Shown here one piece after another: positions 52,354-59,769 of a stretch of 64,000 bases of DNA. The DNA lies in the NCBI RefSeq assembly GCF_009834125.1, contig NZ_CP047146.1:682001-746000 (forward strand), written 5' to 3'. Within the stretch, counting starts at the first letter, position 1, and each line of letters starts with the position of its first letter. The notes beneath the pieces were generated by a model, which was not told the DNA's origin, did no database searches, and saw only the letters and a list, made by a program, of their open reading frames with translations. The translations under genes were made by a program, and so were the position numbers. The stretch is from Streptomyces sp. GS7. GTDB lineage: Bacteria > Actinomycetota > Actinomycetes > Streptomycetales > Streptomycetaceae.

Positions 52354-53844
52354 CTAAAAGCCCCCCGCTCCCCCCTCATTGATCCGCGCCAGTACCGCAT
52401 CCCGCTCCGGGGTGGCCTCCGGCCTGACCAGGCCGATCGCCGCGAACAGCAGCAGCGATGTCGCCACCGGTGCCACGATCTGCACCTGCAACTGGACGCC
52501 GTCGATGCCGTAGTTGGTCAGCCAGAACGCGAACAGCCCGGCCGCCCAGGACACCAGCGCGGCCGTCGGCCCCGACCGGCGGAAGGCCGGCAGCGTGCCC
52601 AGCAGGAACGGGATCGAGATCGGCCCGACCAGCCCGGCGACCCACTTGATGACGACGGTGATGATGTCCTTGAACGTGGGCGAGTCGACCTGGGTCGCGA
52701 TCGCCATCGACAGCGCGAGGAAGCCCACCGTCGACAGCCGGGCGGCCACCAGCCCCGTCCGGTGGGACCAGTCCCGGGCCCGTGCCGACAGCGCCGGCGC
52801 GATGTCCCGGGTGAAAACGGCGGAGACGGCGTTGGCGTCCGAGGAGCACATCGCCATCGTGTGGGAGAAGAAGCCGACGACGACCAGCCCCAACAGGCCG
52901 TGCGGCAGCAGCCGTTCGGTCAGCAGCGCGTACGAGTCCGAGGCGTCCGGCCTCCGCGCGGTGACGAGCAGCGGCGCGGCCCACATCGGGAAGAAGAGGA
53001 CCACCGGCCAGACCAGCCACAGCGCCGCCGACAGCAGCGCCGAGCGGCGGGCTTCCCGGGCGTCGCGGGTGGCCATGTAGCGCTGTGCCTGGTTCCACAT
53101 CCCGCCGCTGTACTCGAAGGTCTTGATGAAGAGATAGGCGAGCAGGAAGGCCAGGGTGTACGGGCCGGCGGTCGGCCGGGTGTGCCCGTCCGGCAACCGG
53201 TCCCAGACCGTCCACAGCCCGCCGAAGCCGCCCAGTTCGCCGAGCACCGTCACCAGCATCGCGATCCCGGCCACCAGTTGGATGACGAACTGCCCCAGTT
53301 CGGTCAGGGCGTCCGCCCACAGCCCGCCGACCGTGCAGTAGATACCGGTGATCACGCCCGTGAGGAGGATGCCCTGGTCGAGGGAGAGGCCGGTGAACAC
53401 GGACAACAGGGTGGCGATAGCCGCCCACTTGGCGCCCACGTCCACGACCTTCAGCAGTACGCCCGACCAGGCGAGCGCCTGCTGCGTCGGCAGGTTGTAG
53501 CGGTTCTTGAGGTACTCCAGCGGCGAGGCGACCCCGAGGCGGGACCGCAGCCGGTTGAGCCGCCCCGCGAACAGCCGGGCCCCGATGGCGATTCCGACGG
53601 CGATGGGGAAGGCCCAGGTCACGTAGGAGGCGATGCCGTACTGGTAGGCGATGCCCGCGTAGCCGGTGAACATCACCGCGCTGTAGCCGGACATGTGGTG
53701 CGAGATGCCGGAGAGCCACCACGGCATCCTGCCGCCGGCGGTGAAGAAGTCGCCGACGTCGTCCACCCGCCGGTGCGACCATGCGCCGATCGCGATCATC
53801 ACGCCGAAGTAGCCGATGAGCACGGCCCGGTCGAGACTGTTCAT
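52354..53844 (-). CDS. Sodium:solute symporter family transporter
   Basis: 496-residue SSS-family membrane protein with about 13 hydrophobic helices. Conserved pieces: FTAGGRMPWWLSGISHHMSGYSAVMFTGYAG near TM1-2 (sodium-site region), GIYCTVGGLWADALTELGQF, MAMCSSDANAVSAVFTRDI in TM8. Imports an organic solute with Na+ (sugars, sialic acid, carboxylates or amino acids in the family); solute unknown. ATG 53844 has GGAGGGGGC just before. Convergent with the ADP-ribosylglycohydrolase gene; no other transport gene accompanies it. Confidence 0.88.
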   Translation of the reverse strand: MNSLDRAVLIGYFGVMIAIGAWSHRRVDDVGDFFTAGGRMPWWLSGISHHMSGYSAVMFTGYAGIAYQYGIASYVTWAFPIAVGIAIGARLFAGRLNRLRSRLGVASPLEYLKNRYNLPTQQALAWSGVLLKVVDVGAKWAAIATLLSVFTGLSLDQGILLTGVITGIYCTVGGLWADALTELGQFVIQLVAGIAMLVTVLGELGGFGGLWTVWDRLPDGHTRPTAGPYTLAFLLAYLFIKTFEYSGGMWNQAQRYMATRDAREARRSALLSAALWLVWPVVLFFPMWAAPLLVTARRPDASDSYALLTERLLPHGLLGLVVVGFFSHTMAMCSSDANAVSAVFTRDIAPALSARARDWSHRTGLVAARLSTVGFLALSMAIATQVDSPTFKDIITVVIKWVAGLVGPISIPFLLGTLPAFRRSGPTAALVSWAAGLFAFWLTNYGIDGVQLQVQIVAPVATSLLLFAAIGLVRPEATPERDAVLARINEGGAGGF

Positions 53845-54047
53845 GCCCCCTCCAGGGGTCCGCCCTGTGAACGCTCCGGATGCGGAATCACTACGCCGTG
53901 ACGCGGTCCTGCGGTGCCGAGTACCCGCTCGGAAGCAGGGAACTCCGGGGATTGAACCGTTCTACGAGCGTGCGGGTCAAGGGTGTTGGCGGTCATGGGT
54001 ATGAACAGTGGTCAGCAAAGTGAACGTATGGAGTGGATGCGGCGCCG

Positions 54048-54104
54048 CTCCTCCCCTCCCCCTTCCCCTCCCCCTCCCCCTCCCCCTTCCCCTCCCTCTT
54101 CCTC
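54048..54104. repeat. 57-nt uninterrupted pyrimidine tract
   Basis: CCCTTCCC/CCCCTCC units only. Part of the 367-bp gap between symporter start (53844) and SDR end (54212), in which no gene is visible. Confidence 0.8.
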
Positions 54105-54120
54105 GTCCGGCACGCGGAAC

Positions 54121-54148
54121 GGCCGTACGGGCGGGTGCCCGTACGGCC
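54121..54148. terminator. Perfect 12-bp stem-loop after the SDR gene
   Basis: GGCCGTACGGGC, loop GGGT, GCCCGTACGGCC. It lies 64 bp past the stop of the minus-strand SDR gene. Confidence 0.85.
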
Positions 54149-54211
54149 GCGCGGCGCTCGTGGCGGGATGGGGTCGCTCCGGCCGCTGCCGATGGCGCGG
54201 CGCTCGCGGTG

Positions 54212-54997
54212 CTACCGCATCAGCTCCCCGGCGTTCACCAGCAGCGACTGCCCCGTGATGGCCCGCGCCCGGTCCGAGGCCAGGAAGACCGCCGCGTCCG
54301 CCACGTCCGTGTCCGTGGCCAGATCCGGCAACGCCATGCGCCCGGCGAGCCGCTCCAGCACCTCGGACTCCGGTACGCCTTCGGCCTGCGCCGTGAACCG
54401 TACGTACGCCTCCACCGGCGGGCCCCACATCCAGCCGGGCTGCACGGTGTTGACCCGTATCCGGTCCGGTCCCAGCTCGCGCGCCAGCGAGTACATCGCC
54501 GAGACCAGCCCGCCCTTGGACGCCGCATAGGCCGCCTGCCGCACCTGTGAGGGTGCGGCGACCGACGACTGGGTCCCGATCATCACCACCGAGCCCCCGC
54601 CGCGCGCCGTCATCGAGGGCAGGCAGGCGCGCGTCATCCGCAGTGTGCCGAAGAGGTTGACGTCCACGACCTGCTGCCAGGTGTCGAAGTCGGCGTCCCG
54701 AAGTCCGCCGAAGTGCGCGTCCAGCGCGGCGACATGGATCACCGCGTCGATCCCGCCGAACCGCTCCACGGCCAGCTCGGCCAGTGCCGTGCACTGTATC
54801 TCGTCGGTGATGTCCGTGGCCCGCCAGGCCGTCCGCTCGCCCGAAGGGTCGATCCGCGCCGCCGAGGAGGCGAGATTCTCCTCCGTGCGCGCGCCCAGGA
54901 CGACGCGCGCCCCGTCGCGTGCGCAGGCCGCCGCGACCTGGTGGCCGAGTCCGGTGCCGACGCCGGAGATGATGACCGTCCTGTCGCGCAGCAGCAT
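54212..54997 (-). CDS. Short-chain dehydrogenase/reductase
   Basis: 261-residue classical SDR: cofactor loop IISGVGTGLGHQVAAACARDG, DAVIHVAALDAHFGG (in place of NNAG), catalytic region MIGTQSSVAAPSQVRQAAYAASKGGLVSAMYSLARELG, RVNTVQPGWMWGPPVEAYVRF. Close in form to SDRs of steroid-type catabolic clusters. ATG 54997 follows GGGAGG by four bases. A perfect operator (site 13) lies 106 bp upstream, so it is probably a distant member of the regulon. Tandem ATGAC-containing repeats lie between operator and gene. Confidence 0.88.
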   Translation of the reverse strand: MLLRDRTVIISGVGTGLGHQVAAACARDGARVVLGARTEENLASSAARIDPSGERTAWRATDITDEIQCTALAELAVERFGGIDAVIHVAALDAHFGGLRDADFDTWQQVVDVNLFGTLRMTRACLPSMTARGGGSVVMIGTQSSVAAPSQVRQAAYAASKGGLVSAMYSLARELGPDRIRVNTVQPGWMWGPPVEAYVRFTAQAEGVPESEVLERLAGRMALPDLATDTDVADAAVFLASDRARAITGQSLLVNAGELMR

Positions 54998-55030
54998 GCG
55001 GCCTCCCGCCGGTCCCGGTCGCCATGACCC

Positions 55031-55095
55031 GACATGACCCGTAGGGGGGCATGACCTGCATGGGGCATGACGCGCATGGGGCATGACGCGCAGGG
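55031..55095. repeat. GGGGCATGACGCGCAT repeats between operator 13 and the SDR gene
   Basis: About three 17-18 bp units, with further ATGACC copies nearby (55024-55040). Each carries the TGAC half of the operator. Confidence 0.6.
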
Positions 55096-55102
55096 GTCGG
55101 AT

Positions 55103-55117
55103 CTGACGTACCGTCAG
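55103..55117. promoter_or_regulatory. CTGAC-N5-GTCAG operator (site 13)
   Basis: CTGACGTACCGTCAG, identical to site 3, upstream of the minus-strand SDR gene. Confidence 0.75.
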
Positions 55118-55201
55118 TAATGCTCGTGGGGCGCCAGGGTAGAGCCGTAGGGCGAGGAAGGCCAGGGTTCTTCACCGGCCCGTGCGGTCCGTGTGGTCCG
55201 C

Positions 55202-56422
55202 TCACCCCTCGGCGTGCGCCTCCGTCAGTGCCTTCCGCAGCCGGACCAGGCCCTCCGCGATCTCCTCCGGCGGGTGCGTCACGAACGACAACCGCATCGC
55301 CGCGGGGTCCGGCCGGCCCGCGAAGAACGGCGCCCCCGGAACGTACGCCACGTCGTGCCGCACCACCTTCGGCAGCAGCGCGGTCGCGTCGTACCCCGCC
55401 GGCAGCGTCGCCCACACGAACATCCCGCCCGCCGGACGGTTCCACCGCGAGCCCTCGGGGAGCGCCCCGGCCAGGCCGTCCACCAGCGCGTTGCGCCGCT
55501 CGCGGTAGGCGCCGCGGACCCGCACCAGGTGGGCGTCCAGGTCGGCGACGGCCAAGTACCGTGCCGCGGCGGCCTGGTCGACGGTCGAGGTGTGCAGGTC
55601 GGCGGCCTGCTTGGCGATCACGCAGGCGCGGCGCAGCACGGCCGGCGCCCGCAACGTGCCCAGCCGCAGTCCGGGCGCCATCACCTTGGAGAACGAGCCC
55701 AGCAGCGCGGTGCGGTCCTCGGCCCCAGGGAAGGACGCGATCCACGGCTGCGGCTCGCCCTCGAAGCGCAGCTCCCCGTACGGGTCGTCCTCGGCGATCC
55801 ACAGTCCGCGCCGGGCGGCGACCTCCGCGACCGCGGCCCGGCGCTCGGCGGACAGGGTACGGCCGGTCGGGTTCTGGAACGTCGGGACGATATAGAGCAG
55901 TCGGGGCTTCTCGCGGGCGGCGATCTCGTCCAGCGCGGCCGGGTCGATGCCCTCGTCGTCGGTCGGCACCGGCACCACCCGGGCGCCCGCGAGCGAGAAG
56001 ATCTGGAGTGCCGCCAGATAGCAGGGGTCCTCGACGAGCACCACGTCGCCCGGCTCCAGCAGCGCCGTGGCCAGCAGCGTCAGCCCCTGCTGGGAGCCGG
56101 TGGTGATCAGCAGGTCGTCCGGGGCGGTGGGCAGTCCGCGGGTGGTGCTGCGCGCCGCGACGGCCGCCCGCAGATCGGGGTCGCCTTCGCTGGGTGAGTA
56201 CTGGAGGGCGCGCCGCGGCGCCTCGGTCAGCACCTGCCGGAACGCGGTGGCTATCCCCTCGGCGTCGAAGAGTTCGGGTGCGGGTAGTCCGCCGGCGAAC
56301 GAGATGACCTCGGGGCGGGAGGTGAGTGCCAGGATGTCGCGTACGGGCGAGCTGCCGGTCCGCGCCGCGCGCGCGGCCAGCTCGGGAACGGGGGCGGTGC
56401 GGTCCAGGGGCGAGTCCGGCAT
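55202..56422 (-). CDS. PLP-dependent aminotransferase (class I/II, LysN/aminoadipate type)
   Basis: 406-residue aminotransferase: ISFAGGLPAPELFD, ALQYSPSEGDPDLRAAVA, ITTGSQQGLTLLATALLEPGD, PTFQNPTGRTLS, EDDPYGELRFEG and the PLP lysine in LGSFSKVMAPGLRLG. This subfamily (2-aminoadipate or aromatic/branched aminotransferases) lacks the GntR domain of MocR regulators. Amino donor not predictable. ATG 56422 has GGAG seven bases upstream. Convergent to nothing; transcribed away from the 56.4-57.0 kb gap. Confidence 0.88.
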   Translation of the reverse strand: MPDSPLDRTAPVPELAARAARTGSSPVRDILALTSRPEVISFAGGLPAPELFDAEGIATAFRQVLTEAPRRALQYSPSEGDPDLRAAVAARSTTRGLPTAPDDLLITTGSQQGLTLLATALLEPGDVVLVEDPCYLAALQIFSLAGARVVPVPTDDEGIDPAALDEIAAREKPRLLYIVPTFQNPTGRTLSAERRAAVAEVAARRGLWIAEDDPYGELRFEGEPQPWIASFPGAEDRTALLGSFSKVMAPGLRLGTLRAPAVLRRACVIAKQAADLHTSTVDQAAAARYLAVADLDAHLVRVRGAYRERRNALVDGLAGALPEGSRWNRPAGGMFVWATLPAGYDATALLPKVVRHDVAYVPGAPFFAGRPDPAAMRLSFVTHPPEEIAEGLVRLRKALTEAHAEG

Positions 56423-56995
56423 GGCAGCTCCAATCGCTCGTGATCTGCGTTAACCGTCGTTAGCTGCAGAGGGCATGAAGACTATGCCGATTTCCGGCCG
56501 CTGTGCAGTGCTGCCCGCATGCTGGGCCCTCGCCCGCGCGCCTGTCCCCACCCACTGTCCACCCTCACTCGCACGTCTGCCGTCGACCGCGCTCCTGCCC
56601 CCTCCCGCCACCGGAACCTTCCCGCCACCGGACTCCCCACCCCGTCGCCCCTCTCCCTTTCTGACGCTACGTCAACTACACCTGTGCCCGAGCGGGCGCC
56701 GAAGTCCTGGAGTGGCTGCGCTCCCGCCGCCTTCCGCGCCGCCTGGCGGGCTCGCCGTCGGCGCTGGTCACCGTCTTCCGGTCGACCCCGCTGCCCGCGG
56801 ACCGGATGGCGTACGTTCGGCAGGTCGAGGGCGTCGGCACCCGGCTGCCCCTGTGGCCGAACTCCGTTGGCCGGAAGCGGAGATCGCGTTTCGTGTGCGG
56901 ACATGGCCGAACCCCCTCGGCCGGGACGGCGATCCAGTCGAGAGGGCTCGTGTCTGCGGTGAGGTCACACGGACTGTGGTCGGTGACGGCTCAGA
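56423..56995. other. 573-bp gap holding an orphan degenerate operator
   Basis: No convincing gene on either strand. CTGACGCTACGTCAA at 56661-56675 matches the regulon palindrome except for the last base, but the next start codon (aminotransferase, 56422) is about 240 bp away. Confidence 0.4.
56661..56675. promoter_or_regulatory. Degenerate orphan CTGAC-N5-GTCAG site
   Basis: CTGACGCTACGTCAA. No gene directly next to it. Confidence 0.35.
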
Positions 56996-57205
56996 TCAGG
57001 ACAGGTCGAACGCGTGACCGGCGACGTCCGACACGAAGCTGCCCCAGGAGGCGTTGCCGAACGTGAGACGCGGACCCTCGGGGTCCTTGGAGTCACGCAC
57101 CGCGATCGCCGCGGTGGTCGGTACGGCGATCTCCACGCAGGCGCCGTTGCCGCCGGAGTACGAGGACTTGGTCCAGGAGAACGCGGAATTGGGCTGAACG
57201 GCCAT
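56996..57205 (-). CDS. DUF397 domain protein
   Basis: 69-residue DUF397 protein: FSWTKSSYSGGNGACVEIA, IAVRDSKDPEGPRLTF, then WGSFVSDV. These small proteins are usually encoded next to an XRE/DUF5753 regulator, as here (57415-58281), and are thought to act with it as an accessory or antidote-like partner in developmental control (WhiJ/BldB-type systems). ATG 57205 has GGAG nine bases before it; the GTG at 57211 is too close to that site. A 209-bp gap separates the two genes. Confidence 0.9.
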   Translation of the reverse strand: MAVQPNSAFSWTKSSYSGGNGACVEIAVPTTAAIAVRDSKDPEGPRLTFGNASWGSFVSDVAGHAFDLS

Positions 57206-57414
57206 TTTCACTCCAACTTACTCTGAGTTACCGCGGATTCGGTGAGACCGACGCTACGCGCCAACATCACGAGCCGCAGAGGCCGTTCACCCGTCCGAAT
57301 GGCATATTCCGTGATCGCTTTTCACGGATGGCAGCCCGGGTGTACCGTGCGGTCCCTTTCGGCGGAATTCAACATTCCGCGTTCCCGGGACTGTCCGGAC
57401 CTGCTCCCTCGTCC

Positions 57415-58281
57415 TCAACTCATCGCATCCGCATGCCTTTTCGCCGCCTCCGCGATGAACTCCCGGCTGGCGTCCGCACTCAACGCCTGTGCCCGCAGAT
57501 GCTCGTACATGATGGTGTATTTGTGCACATCGTTGGTTTTCTCCAGATAGAGATCGCTGGTGACACCCTCGATGTAGACCACACTCGAATCGGCGGCGTC
57601 GTCGAATTCCAGGATCGAGAACGTCCCCGACATCCCGGCGTGCGCACCGGTTTCGTACGGCAGCACCTGCACCGTCACATGCGGAAGCCTGCTCACCTCG
57701 ACGAGCTGCTCCAGTTGCTCGCGCATGACCAGGTGGCTGCCGACCACCCGCCGCAGCGCGCTCTCGTCCAGCACCACCCACAGCCGCAGCGGGCGGTCCG
57801 TGTCGTTGACCCGCTCCTGACGCCGCATCCGCACCTGGATGCGCTTCTCCAGGTCGTCCGGCGCCAGCTCCGGGACCGCGCCGGGAATGACCGCCTCGGC
57901 ATAACCGGGGGTCTGGAGCAGTCCGGGCACCAGCAACGACTCGTACGTCCGCAGCGACGCCGCCTCGGTCTCCAGGCCGATGTAGACGCTGTACGGGATG
58001 TCGCCGAACGCGTGCCACCAGCCCTGCTGCCGGGAGTCCTTCGCCATCTGCATCAGCGAATCCACTATCCGGTGGTCCTCGACCTCGTAGACCCCGCACA
58101 GGTCGCGGACATCGCGCTGGCTGATGCTGCGGCGGCCGTTCTCCAGCCGACTGATCTTCGACTGGGAGACCAGCAGCCGCTCGGCCACCTCCTCCGCCGT
58201 CAGGCCCTTGGCCTCCCGGAGCCTGCGCAGCTCCTGGCCCAAGCGGCGTCGCCTGACGGTGGGATTGACGTTGGACGCCAC
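57415..58281 (-). CDS. XRE family regulator with DUF5753
   Basis: 288 residues: N-terminal helix-turn-helix (RLGQELRRLREAKGLTAEEVAERLLVSQSKISRLENG, about 13-65) and the long DUF5753 domain (YIGLETEAASLRTYESLLVPGLLQTPGYAEAVI, RQERVNDTDRPLRLWVVLDESALRR, VQVLPYETGAHAGM). A typical WhiJ-like regulator of streptomycetes, with the DUF397 gene directly downstream in the same direction. Likely forms a regulatory pair that binds its own promoter. ATG 58281 with a nearby GGAGGTGC. Confidence 0.93.
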   Translation of the reverse strand: MASNVNPTVRRRRLGQELRRLREAKGLTAEEVAERLLVSQSKISRLENGRRSISQRDVRDLCGVYEVEDHRIVDSLMQMAKDSRQQGWWHAFGDIPYSVYIGLETEAASLRTYESLLVPGLLQTPGYAEAVIPGAVPELAPDDLEKRIQVRMRRQERVNDTDRPLRLWVVLDESALRRVVGSHLVMREQLEQLVEVSRLPHVTVQVLPYETGAHAGMSGTFSILEFDDAADSSVVYIEGVTSDLYLEKTNDVHKYTIMYEHLRAQALSADASREFIAEAAKRHADAMS

Positions 58282-58733
58282 GGGACGTGCACCTCCGGGT
58301 CCGTACTGCTGTCATTTCCTCTTGAGCAGACTGCCACTTCATGTGGACGCCGCGCAGTCAATTGACCACAGTAGGCGAGCGGACATGCGCACGGGGTGGC
58401 GGACCGGCCGTCGTCCGAACGGCTCGGCCCGCCACCCCGCTCTCTTGCCGCGGCTCCCGAACAGGCCGGGGACGGTGGTGCCGGTGCTGCCCGATGGTGC
58501 GGGTGCTGCGCCGGGGCGCGATGGTGCGATGACGCGGCCGCGAGGGTGCGACCACGGTGATGCGATGACGCGACGGTGCGCGGTGGTACCCGGCGGTCCA
58601 CGCCGTGGCCCGGCGTGGCGCGTACGGCCGTGGTGTACGGCCTCGTACGCGATCACCGGGCGCCTGCCGTACGGCGCGCACCCACCGGGCGGGCGCTCGG
58701 GGGCGTCCTGCGCGCCCTACGGCGCCGACCGCA
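58282..58733. other. 452-bp gap with degenerate repeats
   Basis: Contains GATGGTGCG and GCGATGACGCG short repeats (58492-58580). Probable promoter of the XRE gene at the left end. No gene seen. Confidence 0.4.
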
Positions 58734-59507
58734 TCAGCGGGCGCCTACCCGGGCCATGCTGCCGTGGCCGTGGCGCCGTGACTGCACCGGCACACCGGCC
58801 GTCTCGGTCGCGGCCCGAGCCGCCGGCTGCCGGGCACCCGGGCCGCTGCCCGGTCCCGCGCCCGCGGCCCGCCGGGGCTGCGCCGCCGCGCCGTTCTGCA
58901 CATCCATGACGGCGTGCGCGACCAGTCCGCCCATCGGGTCGTGGCGGATCAGATCCCGGAGACGGGAGCGCGATGACCGCCCCTCGTTCCCTGGATAGAG
59001 GTGCTTGCCGAGACCGACCGCGTGGGCCAGCGCGGCGAGCGCCGCGGTCCGCGGGTCCGGTGGTACGCCGGTGCGGATCGCGTTGTCCAGCCGGGCCCTG
59101 ATCTCCCGGCTGATGGCCGTCTCGGTCGCTTGGTAGCGCGTCGTCGGCAGCACCCCGCACATCTGACCCGCCACGGCATGCACCATGCCGCACCGTTCCA
59201 GATGCGTGAGATACGTCTGGCGCAGCCCCAGCCGGGGCCCGCCGATCCAGTGGACTGCGCGCACCGGACTGCCGCGTCGGCGCAGCAGTTCGAGCGCGGA
59301 GTCCAGAGTCGGATCTCCTGTCGGCCGTGCCATCACCACGGCGATACGATCCCCGTCTGGGGCTATCCGTCCTGCCAGAGCCAGCTCTACTAGCTGGGCC
59401 CCGGCCAGGCCGAGGTCGAGCGACTGCGGCTGCGCTGTGGTGCCCGTGGCCGGGTCCAAAGCCAGCAGCAGAAGCTCCTCCGGAATTGTTCTGCGGCTCC
59501 TGCCCAT
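58734..59507 (-). CDS. GPP34 (GOLPH3/VPS74-like) family protein
   Basis: 257 residues. The conserved N-terminal part is TIPEELLLLALDPATGTTAQ, LDLGLAGAQLVELALAGRI, DPTLDSALELLRRRGSPVRAVHWI; the C-terminal 55 residues are Ala/Gly/Arg-rich and low complexity. GOLPH3-like proteins bind phosphoinositides in eukaryotes; bacterial ones are cytoplasmic or membrane-associated with unknown role and are common in streptomycetes. ATG 59507 follows GGGGAGG. No sign of an operon with its neighbours. Confidence 0.88.
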   Translation of the reverse strand: MGRSRRTIPEELLLLALDPATGTTAQPQSLDLGLAGAQLVELALAGRIAPDGDRIAVVMARPTGDPTLDSALELLRRRGSPVRAVHWIGGPRLGLRQTYLTHLERCGMVHAVAGQMCGVLPTTRYQATETAISREIRARLDNAIRTGVPPDPRTAALAALAHAVGLGKHLYPGNEGRSSRSRLRDLIRHDPMGGLVAHAVMDVQNGAAAQPRRAAGAGPGSGPGARQPAARAATETAGVPVQSRRHGHGSMARVGAR

Positions 59508-59706
59508 CCATGCCTCCCCGCGTGGATGAATGACAGGGTGACCCCTCTCACATTCATCTGTCGAGGGTGCGTGGGGGGTTCGGTAGGGAACCGGTAGGTA
59601 TGTCGTTCTCGTCTAGCACGTCGGCAACATCTTCCGCGGGGTGCGGCGTGTACCGGTTCGCGTGGCGGTGGGATGACGCCGTTGGGACACAGGACACTTG
59701 GGAACA

Positions 59707-59736
59707 CTGGTGCCGGTTGGTACCAGTTGGCGCCAG
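59707..59736. promoter_or_regulatory. 30-bp dyad upstream of the D,D-carboxypeptidase
   Basis: CTGGTGCC (59707-59714) and GGCGCCAG (59729-59736) flank TGGTACCA (59718-59725) with the same centre, ending 33 bp before the start. An operator or leader hairpin. Confidence 0.5.
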
Positions 59737-59769
59737 GTAGGGCAGTGCGACGTAGTGAAGGAGACATCG

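Noticed and set aside
56475..57017. Coding region in the gap before the DUF397 gene
   Set aside because: Pro/Ser/Arg-rich frame without a ribosome site or domain.
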